Origin: Syncephalis plumigaleata | Lineage: Eukaryota > Zoopagomycota > Zoopagomycetes > Zoopagales > Piptocephalidaceae | Reading direction: 5' to 3' | NCBI GenBank assembly: GCA_025201365.1 | Contig: JAIXMF010000046.1 | Location: 1 to 56,303 of the forward strand | Length of the DNA: 56,303 bases | In this document: positions 1 through 9,823 of the stretch, in pieces | How the letters are laid out: each line of letters starts with the position of its first letter | How positions within the stretch are numbered: the first letter of the stretch is position 1 | Notes under the pieces: generated by a model | The model's database searches: none | Told to the model about the DNA's origin: nothing | Seen by the model: only the letters and a program-made list of their open reading frames with translations | Made by a program: the position numbers and the translations under genes

Positions 1-215
1 TGTAAAGAAGTTGAAGAAGGCAATCACCGCGGGTTAACCGAAGGAAAGGATATTACACGCGAAGAGTGAATCCGAAGTTGATAAGCAAAAAAAAAGTCGA
101 ATTTGTACGATATAACCATGAACGTAGTAATGAAAGGTATCTGCAGGTTTACTGCAGGGAATTACGAAAGTAAGGGGCGCGAGAAAGTAAGAAGAAAGTG
201 CATTTGCAAGTGGAC

Positions 216-238
216 GACGACGACGACAGCGACAGCAA

Positions 239-276
<38 letters not shown>
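216..276. repeat. ACG then CAACAG microsatellite
   Basis: A short ACG run passes into about seven CAACAG units. Nothing coding surrounds it, so it looks like an ordinary simple repeat. Confidence 0.8.
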
Positions 277-277
<1 letters not shown>

Positions 278-430
278 GGACAATGATAATGACGTACCTT
301 GAAATACTTATTATATCAGAGTATGGTGGATAGCCAAGAAATAGAAAACCTATGGTTAAGCGTGCCGATGCTAACCGTTGACTGGCAATAAACCCGTCGC
401 TGATGATGGTAATGATAATGACTACAATTA

Positions 431-524
431 CGATATGATATGATACGATGCAGTGCGATGTGATGTGATGTGATGCGGTGTAGTGTGTTATGTTATGTTA
501 TGGTGCGATGTGATGTGATGTGAG
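431..524. repeat. Degenerate TGATG pentanucleotide repeat
   Basis: Two blocks of GATGTGATGTGATG flank a TATGT-type block. Non-coding, of unknown function. Confidence 0.7.
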
Positions 525-1960
525 GGTAGCTTTTTAGTCAACAAAATAAAAAAGAAACAATCAAACTACACTACTAATAGTTGGTATACCGTACAAGAAA
601 AAGAAGAAGCAGGAAGCAGGAAGAAGCAGGAAGCGAGAGTAAGCAAGAATAAAAGCGATTAATGGAAGAGAATACGTGGTGGTCTGGGTCAGGCTTGTCG
701 CGTACGAGTGATATTTCTGTAATTGCGGTTAGTGACCATGTTTACCTGCTTATGAATCGGTCAACAATAATACCCCGTCCCTCCCAACGCTGATTTGAAC
801 AGATTTCCATGATTTATTGTTGATTTGTAAAGAAATAACTTACTATTGTTATGTTATAAATGATTATAAAATGATGGTGATGACGATGTTGCTGTTGCTG
901 TTGCTGTTGCTGTTGTTGATCATAATGATACTTATCAATATTATGAATGCATATTTATGCTGGAACACGCTCTATACATTTATATTGGATATATAGATCA
1001 CTCCTCTATTACAGCTTATCCCTCATTATGCATGCATACGCATACGAATAGCTACATACATCTACATGTAATATGTGTACGTACGTATATCAATAGTACG
1101 ATAATGGTAACGATATCATAACACCAATGGCTAGGCATGAACAAATGAGCAAGTCATCAGCATCAACATCAACATCAAATAGAATAGTATAACAATAACA
1201 ATACAGTTCTCAAGGCTTGTTTTTCTTCTTTTTTAGTGTGACGTTGTTATTGTTTACTCGTTAGTACACTTTACAGTTTGTTTATTTACAATGATACGTA
1301 CACACAACCACACACGCACACATTGATGCATTACGTATAGATCATTTTACATTTAATTTCTGGAAGGAGGCGTAATACTAGGAGGAGAGGAGAAAAATGA
1401 CCTTCCCCTCATCGATACAGCATCGTCGATTCGAACACGCTTATTTTCTTGACGTCATAATTATGAGCAATCATGCCCCGCATACCATATCTCCTGGTGT
1501 TAGTGTCCCTTAATTCCACTTATTTCCTACCCCTCCTGTTAACGCTTAACAGATTAGCAACAGACCTAAATCGTAGCCCTTAACGATGAACCGCGATTAC
1601 ACGACCAAACTGCTTTACAATGCCAGTGTGTCGTTTCCAGTTAGTAACCACAGGATATGCACTGCACTATAAGTGAATCTCCGCCGCAGCTATCTACCGC
1701 GATATAGTAGTAGAAACCACAAAGCGTAGTAGTATGGTAACACAATCAGCTTATGCAACATCAATACTTTATCATAATTCCTAATTGTAACTACTTGGTT
1801 TATTAAGTAAAAGTAATAATAAATAACTTAATTCATAGTAGTTCTGTTTGTTGTCTGCATAGCTAGTCATACTATGCAAATGTGTGTATGCGTGGATACG
1901 TATGCATGTACGCTACGATCCCTTTCATTACTTGTCATTACCACGTTGTTGTCTCGCCGA

Positions 1961-3556
1961 TTACATCACAAGATCCGTTCCTTGTTGCGCTACCCTTGTA
2001 GCTAGTGTGGCAGATCCTGCACTGACAAATGTACTAGCGGTAGAACGCATTGCATGGCCTACTTTAGGCTTGGAGAAGGCGTGTCGGGCTGCCTCACCGA
2101 CTATATCGCCCACAAGTCCTCCTGCAATTGCACCTGCCGCTCCACCTAAAGCAATCGGTAGACTTTCCTTAACCTTCTCCTTGAATGTCTTATTTTTCTC
2201 GGCCGCGATTTCCTCCTCAATATGTAGCTCTTCCGCGGTTTTCTTGCCCAAACCAGCGTTGAGCAGCTCCTCCACATCCGACTTGCCCTTTCGTGCGTGT
2301 CGCAATCGTGCCTTCCTGCTACCCCATTTGTAGACCTTATCAGCGGCTACACTACCTAGTGCGCCACTAATTCCTAGAGCGGGAATGGAGGCCGCACCCA
2401 TGGTTGACCCGGTAATTGCCACCATAGCTGCTGTACTGATGGCCATTCCTGTCGCGGTAGCAATAGCGTATGGTATCGCTTCCTTTACGAGGGCGCCTTC
2501 ACGAATTTGCGTTTCCGTTTTATTGACATCGTGTTCAGTGGCCACGAGTTCCGGTAGGAGAACACCCTGAAGTGGAGTTGGTACCATTGCAGCAATAGCT
2601 TGATTCGCTATATGCTTTGCTTTAATCTCGCCCGAGTTTAGTATAGAAGAATCAAAATCTAGCAATTTCCCTTCAGGATGATGATGCTGAGATGGATCAA
2701 CAGCTGCTGAGGAATCCTCGCCTCCAACTTCATGATGTGCTTCAGGCTGACCAGCTTCATGATGTGCTTCTGGCTGAATAGCTTCATGATGTGCTTCTGG
2801 CTGGATAGCTTCATGGTGTGCTTCAGGCTGGATAGCTTCATGGTGTGCTTCAGGCTGGACAGCTTCATGTTGTGCTTCTGATGTAGCAACTTCATGATGT
2901 GCTTCTGGCTGGACAGCTACATGTTGTGCTTCTGGCTGGGTAGCTTCATGATGTGCTTCTGGCTGGACAGCTTCATGTTGTGCTTCTGATGTAGCAACTT
3001 CATGATGTGCTTCTGGCTGGATAGCAGCTTCATGTTGTGCTTCTGGCTGGATAGCTTCATGGTGTGCTTCAGGCTGGATAGCTACATGTTGTGCTTCTGG
3101 CTGGGTAGCTTCATGATGTGCTTCTGGCTGGACAGCTTCATGTTGTGCTTCTGGCTGAATAACTTCATGATGTGCTTCTGGCTGGATAGCTACATGTTGT
3201 GCTTCTGATGTAGCAACTTCATGATGTGCTTCTGGCTGGATAGCTACATGTTGTGCTTCTGGCTGGCCAGCTTCGTGGTGTGCTTCTGGCTGGATAGCTA
3301 CATGTTGTGCTTCTGATGTAGCAACTTCATGATGTGCTTCTGGCTGGATAGCAGCTTCATGTTGTGCTTCTGGCTGGACAGCTACATGTTGTGCTTCTGG
3401 CTGGGTAGCTTCGTGGTGTGCTTCTGATGTGGCTTCCAAGGATTCATTGTTGCCTTCACCAGCTATTGGCATGGCATCGATCGCCGTGAAAAGACCGCGA
3501 CCCGCGCAGACAAGAAAAATAAACAGAAACAATAGCGTAATATTTCGTATGATCAT
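1961..3556 (-). CDS. Secreted His/Glu/Gln-rich 9-residue repeat protein
   Basis: Single-exon gene, 531 residues, family not recognised. Residues 1-20 are a hydrophobic signal peptide (core LLFLFIFLVCAG), so the product probably enters the secretory route. Residues 43-277 are 26 tandem units of 8-10 residues built on QPEAHHEA, with variants QPEAQHVA and TSEAQHEA; nearly every unit has one or two histidines. A spacer (about 278-345) leads to a C-terminal part with two Ala/Gly-rich hydrophobic stretches (about 375-425 and 472-495, the latter with a glycine-zipper look, GGAAGAIAGGLVGD) separated by a basic, then charged helical segment. The histidine density could bind metal ions, and the glycine zippers suggest membrane insertion or self-association; both are inference. 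The start is the only ATG in front of the signal peptide. Confidence 0.8.
   Translation of the reverse strand: MIIRNITLLFLFIFLVCAGRGLFTAIDAMPIAGEGNNESLEATSEAHHEATQPEAQHVAVQPEAQHEAAIQPEAHHEVATSEAQHVAIQPEAHHEAGQPEAQHVAIQPEAHHEVATSEAQHVAIQPEAHHEVIQPEAQHEAVQPEAHHEATQPEAQHVAIQPEAHHEAIQPEAQHEAAIQPEAHHEVATSEAQHEAVQPEAHHEATQPEAQHVAVQPEAHHEVATSEAQHEAVQPEAHHEAIQPEAHHEAIQPEAHHEAIQPEAHHEAGQPEAHHEVGGEDSSAAVDPSQHHHPEGKLLDFDSSILNSGEIKAKHIANQAIAAMVPTPLQGVLLPELVATEHDVNKTETQIREGALVKEAIPYAIATATGMAISTAAMVAITGSTMGAASIPALGISGALGSVAADKVYKWGSRKARLRHARKGKSDVEELLNAGLGKKTAEELHIEEEIAAEKNKTFKEKVKESLPIALGGAAGAIAGGLVGDIVGEAARHAFSKPKVGHAMRSTASTFVSAGSATLATRVAQQGTDLVM
2726..3430 (-). repeat. 27-bp coding minisatellite, 26 units
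   Basis: Tandem units, mostly 27 bp, encode the QPEAHHEA-type repeats. Some units differ by 3 bp, always in whole codons, so frame is kept. Neighbouring units alternate H/Q and A/V in a higher-order pattern, which points to unequal exchange or slippage under selection for the reading frame. Confidence 0.9.
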
Positions 3557-4491
3557 TGCGTCATTCGTCTAGCTAGGTAGAGCACGCCAAACCACGCACA
3601 CTAGACTTGTAGGAATAAGAGATAAAACTGAATGAATAAATCGGTAATGAACACCAATTGAATTCAGTATAGCACCTGCCACAAAGGGCAAGCACTACTG
3701 TTAAATAAGAGAGTGAGTGAGAGAGTGCCAATAGCACGTCTAGCGTAATAGTCAATGTCGTATAGAAGGAATAAGAGAATGCGTTTGTAATGCAATCAAT
3801 CGTAATTGAATAGGTGTGTTAGCGCTATTACTAGAGTATAAAATGGAGAGAAAGAAAGAGAGAAAGAATACTCGTTAATGAGGAATGAAACGTGTTCCTT
3901 GCTACATTCATTTTTCACGTATATTTATCATGATAGCCTCCTTGTCACATATGATCCCACCTATTTTAACAAATGTGTACCACGCGACTTGCCTCATTAG
4001 TGATGACTACGCGTTTTCAGTTTCAGTCTATTGTGCATTCTAAACTTATCATTACACAATTCCGATGGGTAGAGAACTACACCTTAGTGTTACCAGTGAC
4101 TACTGCTACTACTACTTCCAATAGTAGTAGAGAAAGAAGAAAAACAAGAACACGTGGACCCCAACACACAATGTTAAATGCTTTATACGTAAAATAAGAA
4201 CTTGCTAACACAAGTCCCAAACCATTCAGTTAGTTGGAATGCTGCAATGATAAAAAACAAGACCATTTGTATATAGCTTATAATTGAATGAAATTCAATA
4301 GCTTAGTTTAAATTATTTAATTTTGAACTCAAAAAATGAAGAAAATGAAGTTATTGTTTTGATTACGTTTGCGTTCATTAACTGACACTAATTGTTTATA
4401 GCACTACTACTATCATCATCATATTATAACAATGAATATACAGGTGATTTTATAATAAAACATAAGAATTTATTATCATTTAGTTAGTTCG
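3557..4491. other. Intergenic, no gene seen
   Basis: AT-rich. Probably holds the promoter of the repeat protein to its left and the 3' end of the membrane protein to its right. No supported coding frame on either strand. Confidence 0.6.
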
Positions 4492-6015
4492 TCAACCTCT
4501 ACTCGCACATGAGGCACAAAGCCATCGTACATTGCCGTCGATCTTTCTCGCCCGTAGACCGCCGTTCCATCGATTCGAGTCGTATTTGTCGAGGAATCGA
4601 CCCAGTTCTGCCTTTGCTGATCCTGAGGGGTCGTCCTTTTGCGCACGAAGTGCTTCAAGCAACTCTTGATCCACTTCATGACCCTCGGCGGCTGCCTCCT
4701 CCAATGCCACTAGCTGGTCAGAGTACCAGGCACGTAGTGTATCGGCTAGCATCTCAAGATACTCGCCGGCATCTGAACTAGATGCAAACACTTCGGCCTG
4801 CTCAAATGCACTGTCATCGCGAGCAATGAGTGCATCCGCCGTCTGTGCCACGTAGCGTGCGGCATGTCGTAGGAAGGCGTTTGGTTCACGAATGGAGATG
4901 CCATGCTCTTCGGTAAGATGTGCGTCAGAATAATCGCTTGATGCACCCTCGCATAGTAAGCGCATCTGGAATGTTGTACGCGACCAGTTCTCGGGATGTC
5001 GCAACGCTTCAATGCCATCACGTCCTGGTGTCAGAATAAACAAGCGTGGATGGACGTGCACGGCAGAATCGACAATCTCGCTGGTCATGGGTGTCATGGT
5101 GCGAACAACCGTGTTGGGCGTGGCTTCCTCCTCGTCAGAATCCCATTCGACATCGGTAATATGGCCACCGACTGATGCGGCACCCAAGTAGTCGTTCGTC
5201 GTGTTAGAGCCGTCAGCTGGCGCATCGCTGGCCAGTTGTTGTGGCGTGGCTTGACGTAAAAGCGGAGCCTGTGGCAATGGTCGGCCAACACTGCCGTTGG
5301 CATGCTCGATGATAATTTGTACAGTCTCCGATTGCGGTGGTGCCACATTGCCTACCATCGGCGTTTGAAGTGATCCACCGCCATTGAGACCACCGCCCGG
5401 TGAGTAGAGTTCAACCGAGTCGGTCTCGTCAATGGGATAAACGTTACTGGAACCGGGACGAGAGGCTGTGATGGCGTGCATGTGAAGTGGCGACACACCA
5501 GCTTCACGGGCCTTGTACCAAGACATTGGACGAGCAGCCCGAGGTGGCTTCTCCAGATTTGAACTTGTATACGATATGACGCCTTGTTGCGTGCCAATGT
5601 GGAAGTCATCCTCTTCCGCTAGTACTGCCATGTTACCCTGAAGATTCATGGCACCGGCACCGCGCATCGCCACGACAGTTGCTACACGGCCACCGTGAAC
5701 CGGTCTCGATTGATTGGTGGTGCGTCGATAGACGAAGAAAGCGACCGCAGCCACAACAAGCGCACTACCACAGACGATGCCTGTAATAACACCGGCATTG
5801 GCACCACCGCCTGTGGTTGCATCTTTATCGGTGTTACCTTCTGTTGCTGGTGCTGCTGCAGCACTGACAGTACTGCCACCATCACGACGGTGTAGTCGAG
5901 CAAACGTGCTTGCCTGAACTGTATGGCTGATAATAACCAAAATAAGTGCACCTGCAAAAAGTGCAATTTGCCGCGGCGATACGCACATCGACAATGGTGC
6001 GCTCTTCTTCCACAT
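4492..6015 (-). CDS. Single-pass type I membrane protein, unknown family
   Basis: Intron-less, 507 residues from the ATG at 6015. That start is preferred over in-frame upstream codons because it places a signal peptide (core IALFAGALILVIISH, residues about 15-36) near the N-terminus; the next ATG at 5988 would also work. A short Ser/Ala/Gly-rich ectodomain is followed by one membrane span (about 73-96, ending FFVYRR) and a long cytoplasmic part. The first cytoplasmic half is low complexity; the C-terminal about 170 residues look folded (RLFILTPGRDG, FQMRLLCEG, then acidic helices) and end in a CASCASRG tail. This resembles a cytoplasmic domain seen in zygomycete-type fungi, but I cannot name it. 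A sensor or adaptor role at the plasma membrane or wall is only suggested by the architecture. Confidence 0.75.
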   Translation of the reverse strand: MWKKSAPLSMCVSPRQIALFAGALILVIISHTVQASTFARLHRRDGGSTVSAAAAPATEGNTDKDATTGGGANAGVITGIVCGSALVVAAVAFFVYRRTTNQSRPVHGGRVATVVAMRGAGAMNLQGNMAVLAEEDDFHIGTQQGVISYTSSNLEKPPRAARPMSWYKAREAGVSPLHMHAITASRPGSSNVYPIDETDSVELYSPGGGLNGGGSLQTPMVGNVAPPQSETVQIIIEHANGSVGRPLPQAPLLRQATPQQLASDAPADGSNTTNDYLGAASVGGHITDVEWDSDEEEATPNTVVRTMTPMTSEIVDSAVHVHPRLFILTPGRDGIEALRHPENWSRTTFQMRLLCEGASSDYSDAHLTEEHGISIREPNAFLRHAARYVAQTADALIARDDSAFEQAEVFASSSDAGEYLEMLADTLRAWYSDQLVALEEAAAEGHEVDQELLEALRAQKDDPSGSAKAELGRFLDKYDSNRWNGGLRARKIDGNVRWLCASCASRG

Positions 6016-6934
6016 GAACGGAAATGTTTTGGGTTCGCTAAAGAAAATGAAAGTTTGTGCGAGAGTGCGTGTGTGTGTTTGCTTGCTACTATAAACAATG
6101 CGCAACGTATTTACGTGCAATGCTAAGAAATGTGTGTGTGTGCGAATAGTCACTTCAAGAAGATGCTATGTAAACGTGAAAAGTAGAGAGAGGGAGAGAA
6201 CTTGCAATGAAAAGATTTACAAGCTGCTAAAAGGACTAAAATGAGAATATGCCAATGCTGGTGGAAGAAGAAGTAGTGGTGGTGGAAGAGATGGAAGAGA
6301 AAGAAAGCAAATGTAGAAGAGCGAGAAAGCCGCACAATACCAAGAACGGCCTTTGCAATATCAATTTATATTTAGCAACGTTCCGTTGCAGTTTTTTAAT
6401 TGCTTATACTCACACGCACTTGTATTTGACTGTTTCGTTTACTATACAGGCAATCAATATAAATAAGGCGTGATTTACGGTGAGTGAATGAATACAAACA
6501 GGACAAAGGAATAAGTGAGCCTGTTTTTGCTTGCTTGCTTGCTTATAATAATGAAAGCGACGGTTGGCTTCTCTTTTCTTTATTTACTCTGCTAGGTGTA
6601 CATTGATTGTTGTTACAACAATCCATGCCATGAAGAAGTTCACCGTTCTACATCGACAATCATCATTCTATGGCCATTGTTATCAGAATACGTAAAAGGT
6701 GGGCGATATTAGGCCTTGTTTCTTCCATCTCGTTTCTTTTCGTCATCTATCCATTCTATTATTAGCTGCCCTTGCCTTTTACAGGCGTACATGTTGAGTG
6801 TTCTTTCCCATATACGAGTGATGCTATTTTCAGCGTTTGTTCTATCCGAACAATAACATGTTACATTCTCTTTATTGAGTTACAAAAATAAAAAATAGAA
6901 GCATCCAAACATATATATTTATTCTTGTGGCATT
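6016..6934. other. Intergenic, no gene seen
   Basis: Holds purine-rich sequence just upstream of the membrane-protein gene (its likely leader and promoter) and the 3' flank of the zinc-finger gene. No supported coding frame. Confidence 0.6.
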
Positions 6935-7886
6935 CTAATCAAAGCGTACATGTTGTCGTTCAGCATCATCATCATCACCATTAGCAGCAGCATTAGCAGC
7001 ATTGCTAGTGGTTGCTGATGTTGTCTTTGATGTTAGTTGTTTGTTATTTTTGGTTACCACGTCCGATGATGTTGTTGATTTTACTTCCTTGGTGGCAGCG
7101 TTGGCCGCTTTCTCTCGCTCCATCTCTTCGGTCACTTTACGCATGGTGGCACCTTCACCGGCAGCAAATAGAGCACGTACTCTACGCTGCTGCTTCTCTG
7201 CTAATTGAGCCCATCCACGTAGACATTCTACTGGGAACTTGACAAGTGCCGCTGGCATCTAAATAGTAGTAATATATACATTAATAATTATCCTGTTGTC
7301 CTAGTATAGCAACACTCACCGTAAAGCAATTCTGATGCCAATTCGTACTGGTAGCATCTCGTTTCTTTACATGACGACCGGCTCGTTCGAGTTTCGAGAA
7401 GCATAGTGCACCGATAGGAATGCCTTTATTACACTCGACACATCGATTACGCGCTGTGTCGGCAGTGGCAATAGCGTAAGAAATGATTGGTCTCGTGTCG
7501 GCTACTGTCTCTGCATTATCTTCCTGCTTTCCCTTTCCCTCCTTATCTTTCTTTAGATGCTTCTTAGGCTCGGCTACCTTTCCTGCAGTGGTCGATCCTT
7601 GACTTGTCTTTGCCGTCGTCTTCGTCGTCGTCGTCTTCGTCTTCATACGTTTCACGGCTGGTTTCTTCTTCCCGACAGTAGCACCAGAAGTGGCATGGCG
7701 TTTACGTTTATGTCCAACTTCCTTTGCTGTTCCTGTTCCTGTTGCTGAATCACCTGCTGCCTTGGAAGAACGACTACCGAAATTCAAAGGTAATGTAACT
7801 CGCTTCTTAGTACTGGCTACTCCTACACTACTAGTAGTTGACTTTCTTGATTCTCCTCGGTGTGGAGTATCGTTGTTGACGACCAT
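6935..7886 (-). CDS. PARP-type zinc-finger protein
   Basis: Two exons, 7320-7886 and 6935-7258, joined by a 61-nt GT-AG intron in phase 0; 296 residues. The first about 135 residues are a Lys/Thr/Ser-rich disordered region with nuclear-localisation-like basic clusters (GHKRKRHA, GKKKPAVKRMK). Residues about 145-225 match a PARP-type zinc finger: RNRCVECNKGIPIGALCFSK, then NWHQNCF before the intron and a tryptophan-containing tail (ECLRGWAQL) after it, giving the C-x2-C ... H-x2-C ligand set. In PARP1 and DNA ligase III this fold binds DNA breaks. No catalytic PARP, ligase or BRCT domain follows; the protein ends with a short helix and a low-complexity tail. A stand-alone nuclear DNA-end-binding protein is the best guess. 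Confidence 0.75.
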
Positions 7887-8167
7887 GTTCTTATTAAATG
7901 ACTAATTCAACAATAATAAGCACTAACAATAAAAAGAAAAATAACAAAAAAATAAATATAAAAATTCTTTTATTTTGTGATTTACTTTATCAATCAATTG
8001 GCATTAGAATTATTTCTCGAATCAATTACATGAACAACACGAATAGCAATGATGCCTAGTGATACTAATAAAGAATGATATAAATTATATTGCTTATCCT
8101 ATGACTATCGAATAATAGATGATTAAATCCACATTCAATATGTATACAGCTGCTATTACTACTACTC

Positions 8168-9823
8168 TCATAGAGTATCCTTCTTCTTACGACGTATATT
8201 TGATTTACGACTTAGTGATCCGGTACTTGGCGATGGTCTCAAATGATTGCGTCTTATGCTTTCTGTACTTCTTCGACTCGACAATTCTTCTGGATTGCTT
8301 CCATCCTGTTCATTGGCATCGTCTGCCGATAATGCGGCAAATGCAGGATCACCATAAGTTATCGGTTCTGAAGTGGATCTATCCATGGATATCGGTGAAA
8401 TAGCAATGGGTGGTAGTCCTACACCACGATCATTGTTAAATGTATTTGCATTCGAGTGATTAGCATCAATGATTACTGGTAGATCGGGTTGAATTCCAGT
8501 AAATTCATTAGTAGGTGCAACACCCATTGGTTGTGCTATGATATCTGTATCAGTGTTAACCGGTAAACTCGTCGTATTCACTGTAGCACTAATGGATGAC
8601 GCTGCTTCTACATCAGATTGTACGAGTGATGGCGACACACGATAGCTGGAATGACTCGGTGAGCGTGGTGTTGACGTTTGCGATGCATGTCGACTATGCG
8701 TGTACTGTTCCGTATACGGTCTTGACATACGATGTTGCGGGAGCGATACCACCGATTGATGTGGCGAGGCGGCAGCCGATGACGATAAGGATGAGTTATA
8801 CTCTGAGGTATGAGCATATGGTCGTCCTGGTGCAAATGCAGCAATGTCGCTAGCGATTACCGATAGATCCGGCAGGGTTGGTTGTCGCTTAGTGATCTCA
8901 TCCACATCGAGCGGCGTGTCATTGATTGGCGCTACCGCTGTAATAACAGGCAAGGCAACACTTGTCATAGTATCCGATGGCATTTCACGTTGAGGATCAG
9001 CGAATGGTGCGGATAATGGACGTGAACTACGTCGTTGCTTCCTAATATCGCCTGGCACGTTAGCATCATTGCCTGGCTCGCTAATACTTCTGCCCATATC
9101 GAGATCGAGAATCACGGTGGATCGTTTGCTATGTCGACCGGTTGCCTCCAATAATACTTCCGGATCGAAGTTGACATCTTGAATACTGTGTCGTACGCGA
9201 GTAGCATGGAATTCATCGGTTGATGTCGCTGAACCTGAATTCGTCTTACGTTCAAGTGTCATGGATTTCCTCGGAATAGCAATAGCATTACTATCCACCA
9301 TTACATCGTCATTGATATAGTCATTTTGGTTGAAAATAACCACTGATGTTGCTACATTGTCCATGGGCAATAGCGAGCGTTGTGCCAACTGAGCCTTATG
9401 ATTAGCCGTAACATCGTGCGGTCCCAATGATGCTGGAACAATTGAACGCTGCACCATGGCAGAGTCTTCAACGGTAATCGTGCTTCTACTTTGATCTTTA
9501 TGTAGACCAGTTAGCTGACCGGCTACACCGCCATTCTTTTGCTCTTCGTCCCCTTCGAATCGTGCATTTTGTACACGTTGTCGACGACGAACCCACACGA
9601 TTAACATGGTGGTAATAATTGCGGCACCAATAAGCGATGCTATACATATGGCAACGAGAGTGGGAACACTAAGACCACCCACGACACTCGGTGGTTTTGC
9701 GGCTGAATCTCCATTAGAGAAAGTCGGTGCCGGCCCAGTTGGTTTCTCGTCGACCGGTGAAGACGCGGAAGGAGCGGGAGTCGACGTTTCTGATGGTGAT
9801 GCTGATGGTGACGGAGAAGCCAT
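8168..9823 (-). CDS. Single-pass membrane protein with Ser/Pro/Thr-rich ectodomain
   Basis: Intron-less, 551 residues. There is no classical signal peptide: residues 1-50 are Ser/Pro/Thr-rich and likely O-glycosylated, residues about 51-78 form one membrane span (VPTLVAICIASLIGAAIITT), followed by VRRRQR as a stop-transfer. This suggests an N-out, C-in protein of the fungal SKG6/Mid2-like architecture (by layout, not by demonstrated homology). The roughly 470-residue cytoplasmic tail is low complexity with many Ser-Pro and Arg-x-x-Ser sites, as expected for a phosphorylated signalling or polarity protein, and ends in a basic RRKKKDTL tail. It shares overall design, but no clear sequence, with the neighbour at 4492-6015. 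Confidence 0.75.
   Translation of the reverse strand: MASPSPSASPSETSTPAPSASSPVDEKPTGPAPTFSNGDSAAKPPSVVGGLSVPTLVAICIASLIGAAIITTMLIVWVRRRQRVQNARFEGDEEQKNGGVAGQLTGLHKDQSRSTITVEDSAMVQRSIVPASLGPHDVTANHKAQLAQRSLLPMDNVATSVVIFNQNDYINDDVMVDSNAIAIPRKSMTLERKTNSGSATSTDEFHATRVRHSIQDVNFDPEVLLEATGRHSKRSTVILDLDMGRSISEPGNDANVPGDIRKQRRSSRPLSAPFADPQREMPSDTMTSVALPVITAVAPINDTPLDVDEITKRQPTLPDLSVIASDIAAFAPGRPYAHTSEYNSSLSSSAAASPHQSVVSLPQHRMSRPYTEQYTHSRHASQTSTPRSPSHSSYRVSPSLVQSDVEAASSISATVNTTSLPVNTDTDIIAQPMGVAPTNEFTGIQPDLPVIIDANHSNANTFNNDRGVGLPPIAISPISMDRSTSEPITYGDPAFAALSADDANEQDGSNPEELSSRRSTESIRRNHLRPSPSTGSLSRKSNIRRKKKDTL

Larger units (their letters stand above)
1..1960. other. Non-coding left flank
   Basis: No reading frame here looks like a protein; the 76-residue frame at 103-333 is mostly translated microsatellite. 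The stretch holds a CAA/CAG repeat (about 216-276), TGATG-type repeats (about 431-524), a CTG run near 890-920 and long AT-rich sequence. It may include 3' flank of the minus-strand gene that ends at 1961. Confidence 0.6.

Noticed and set aside
103-333. 76-codon frame with a Thr/Ala run
   Set aside because: The run is a translated ACG/CAACAG microsatellite; the rest has no protein-like features.
1884-2333. 149-codon plus-strand frame over the His-rich gene
   Set aside because: Antisense shadow of the long minus-strand frame; low-complexity Ala/Ser/Pro mirror of the glycine-zipper part.
2726-3430. Regular 27-bp repeats that could suggest a CRISPR array
   Set aside because: There are no unique spacers; the units are back to back, in frame and part of a coding sequence in a eukaryote.
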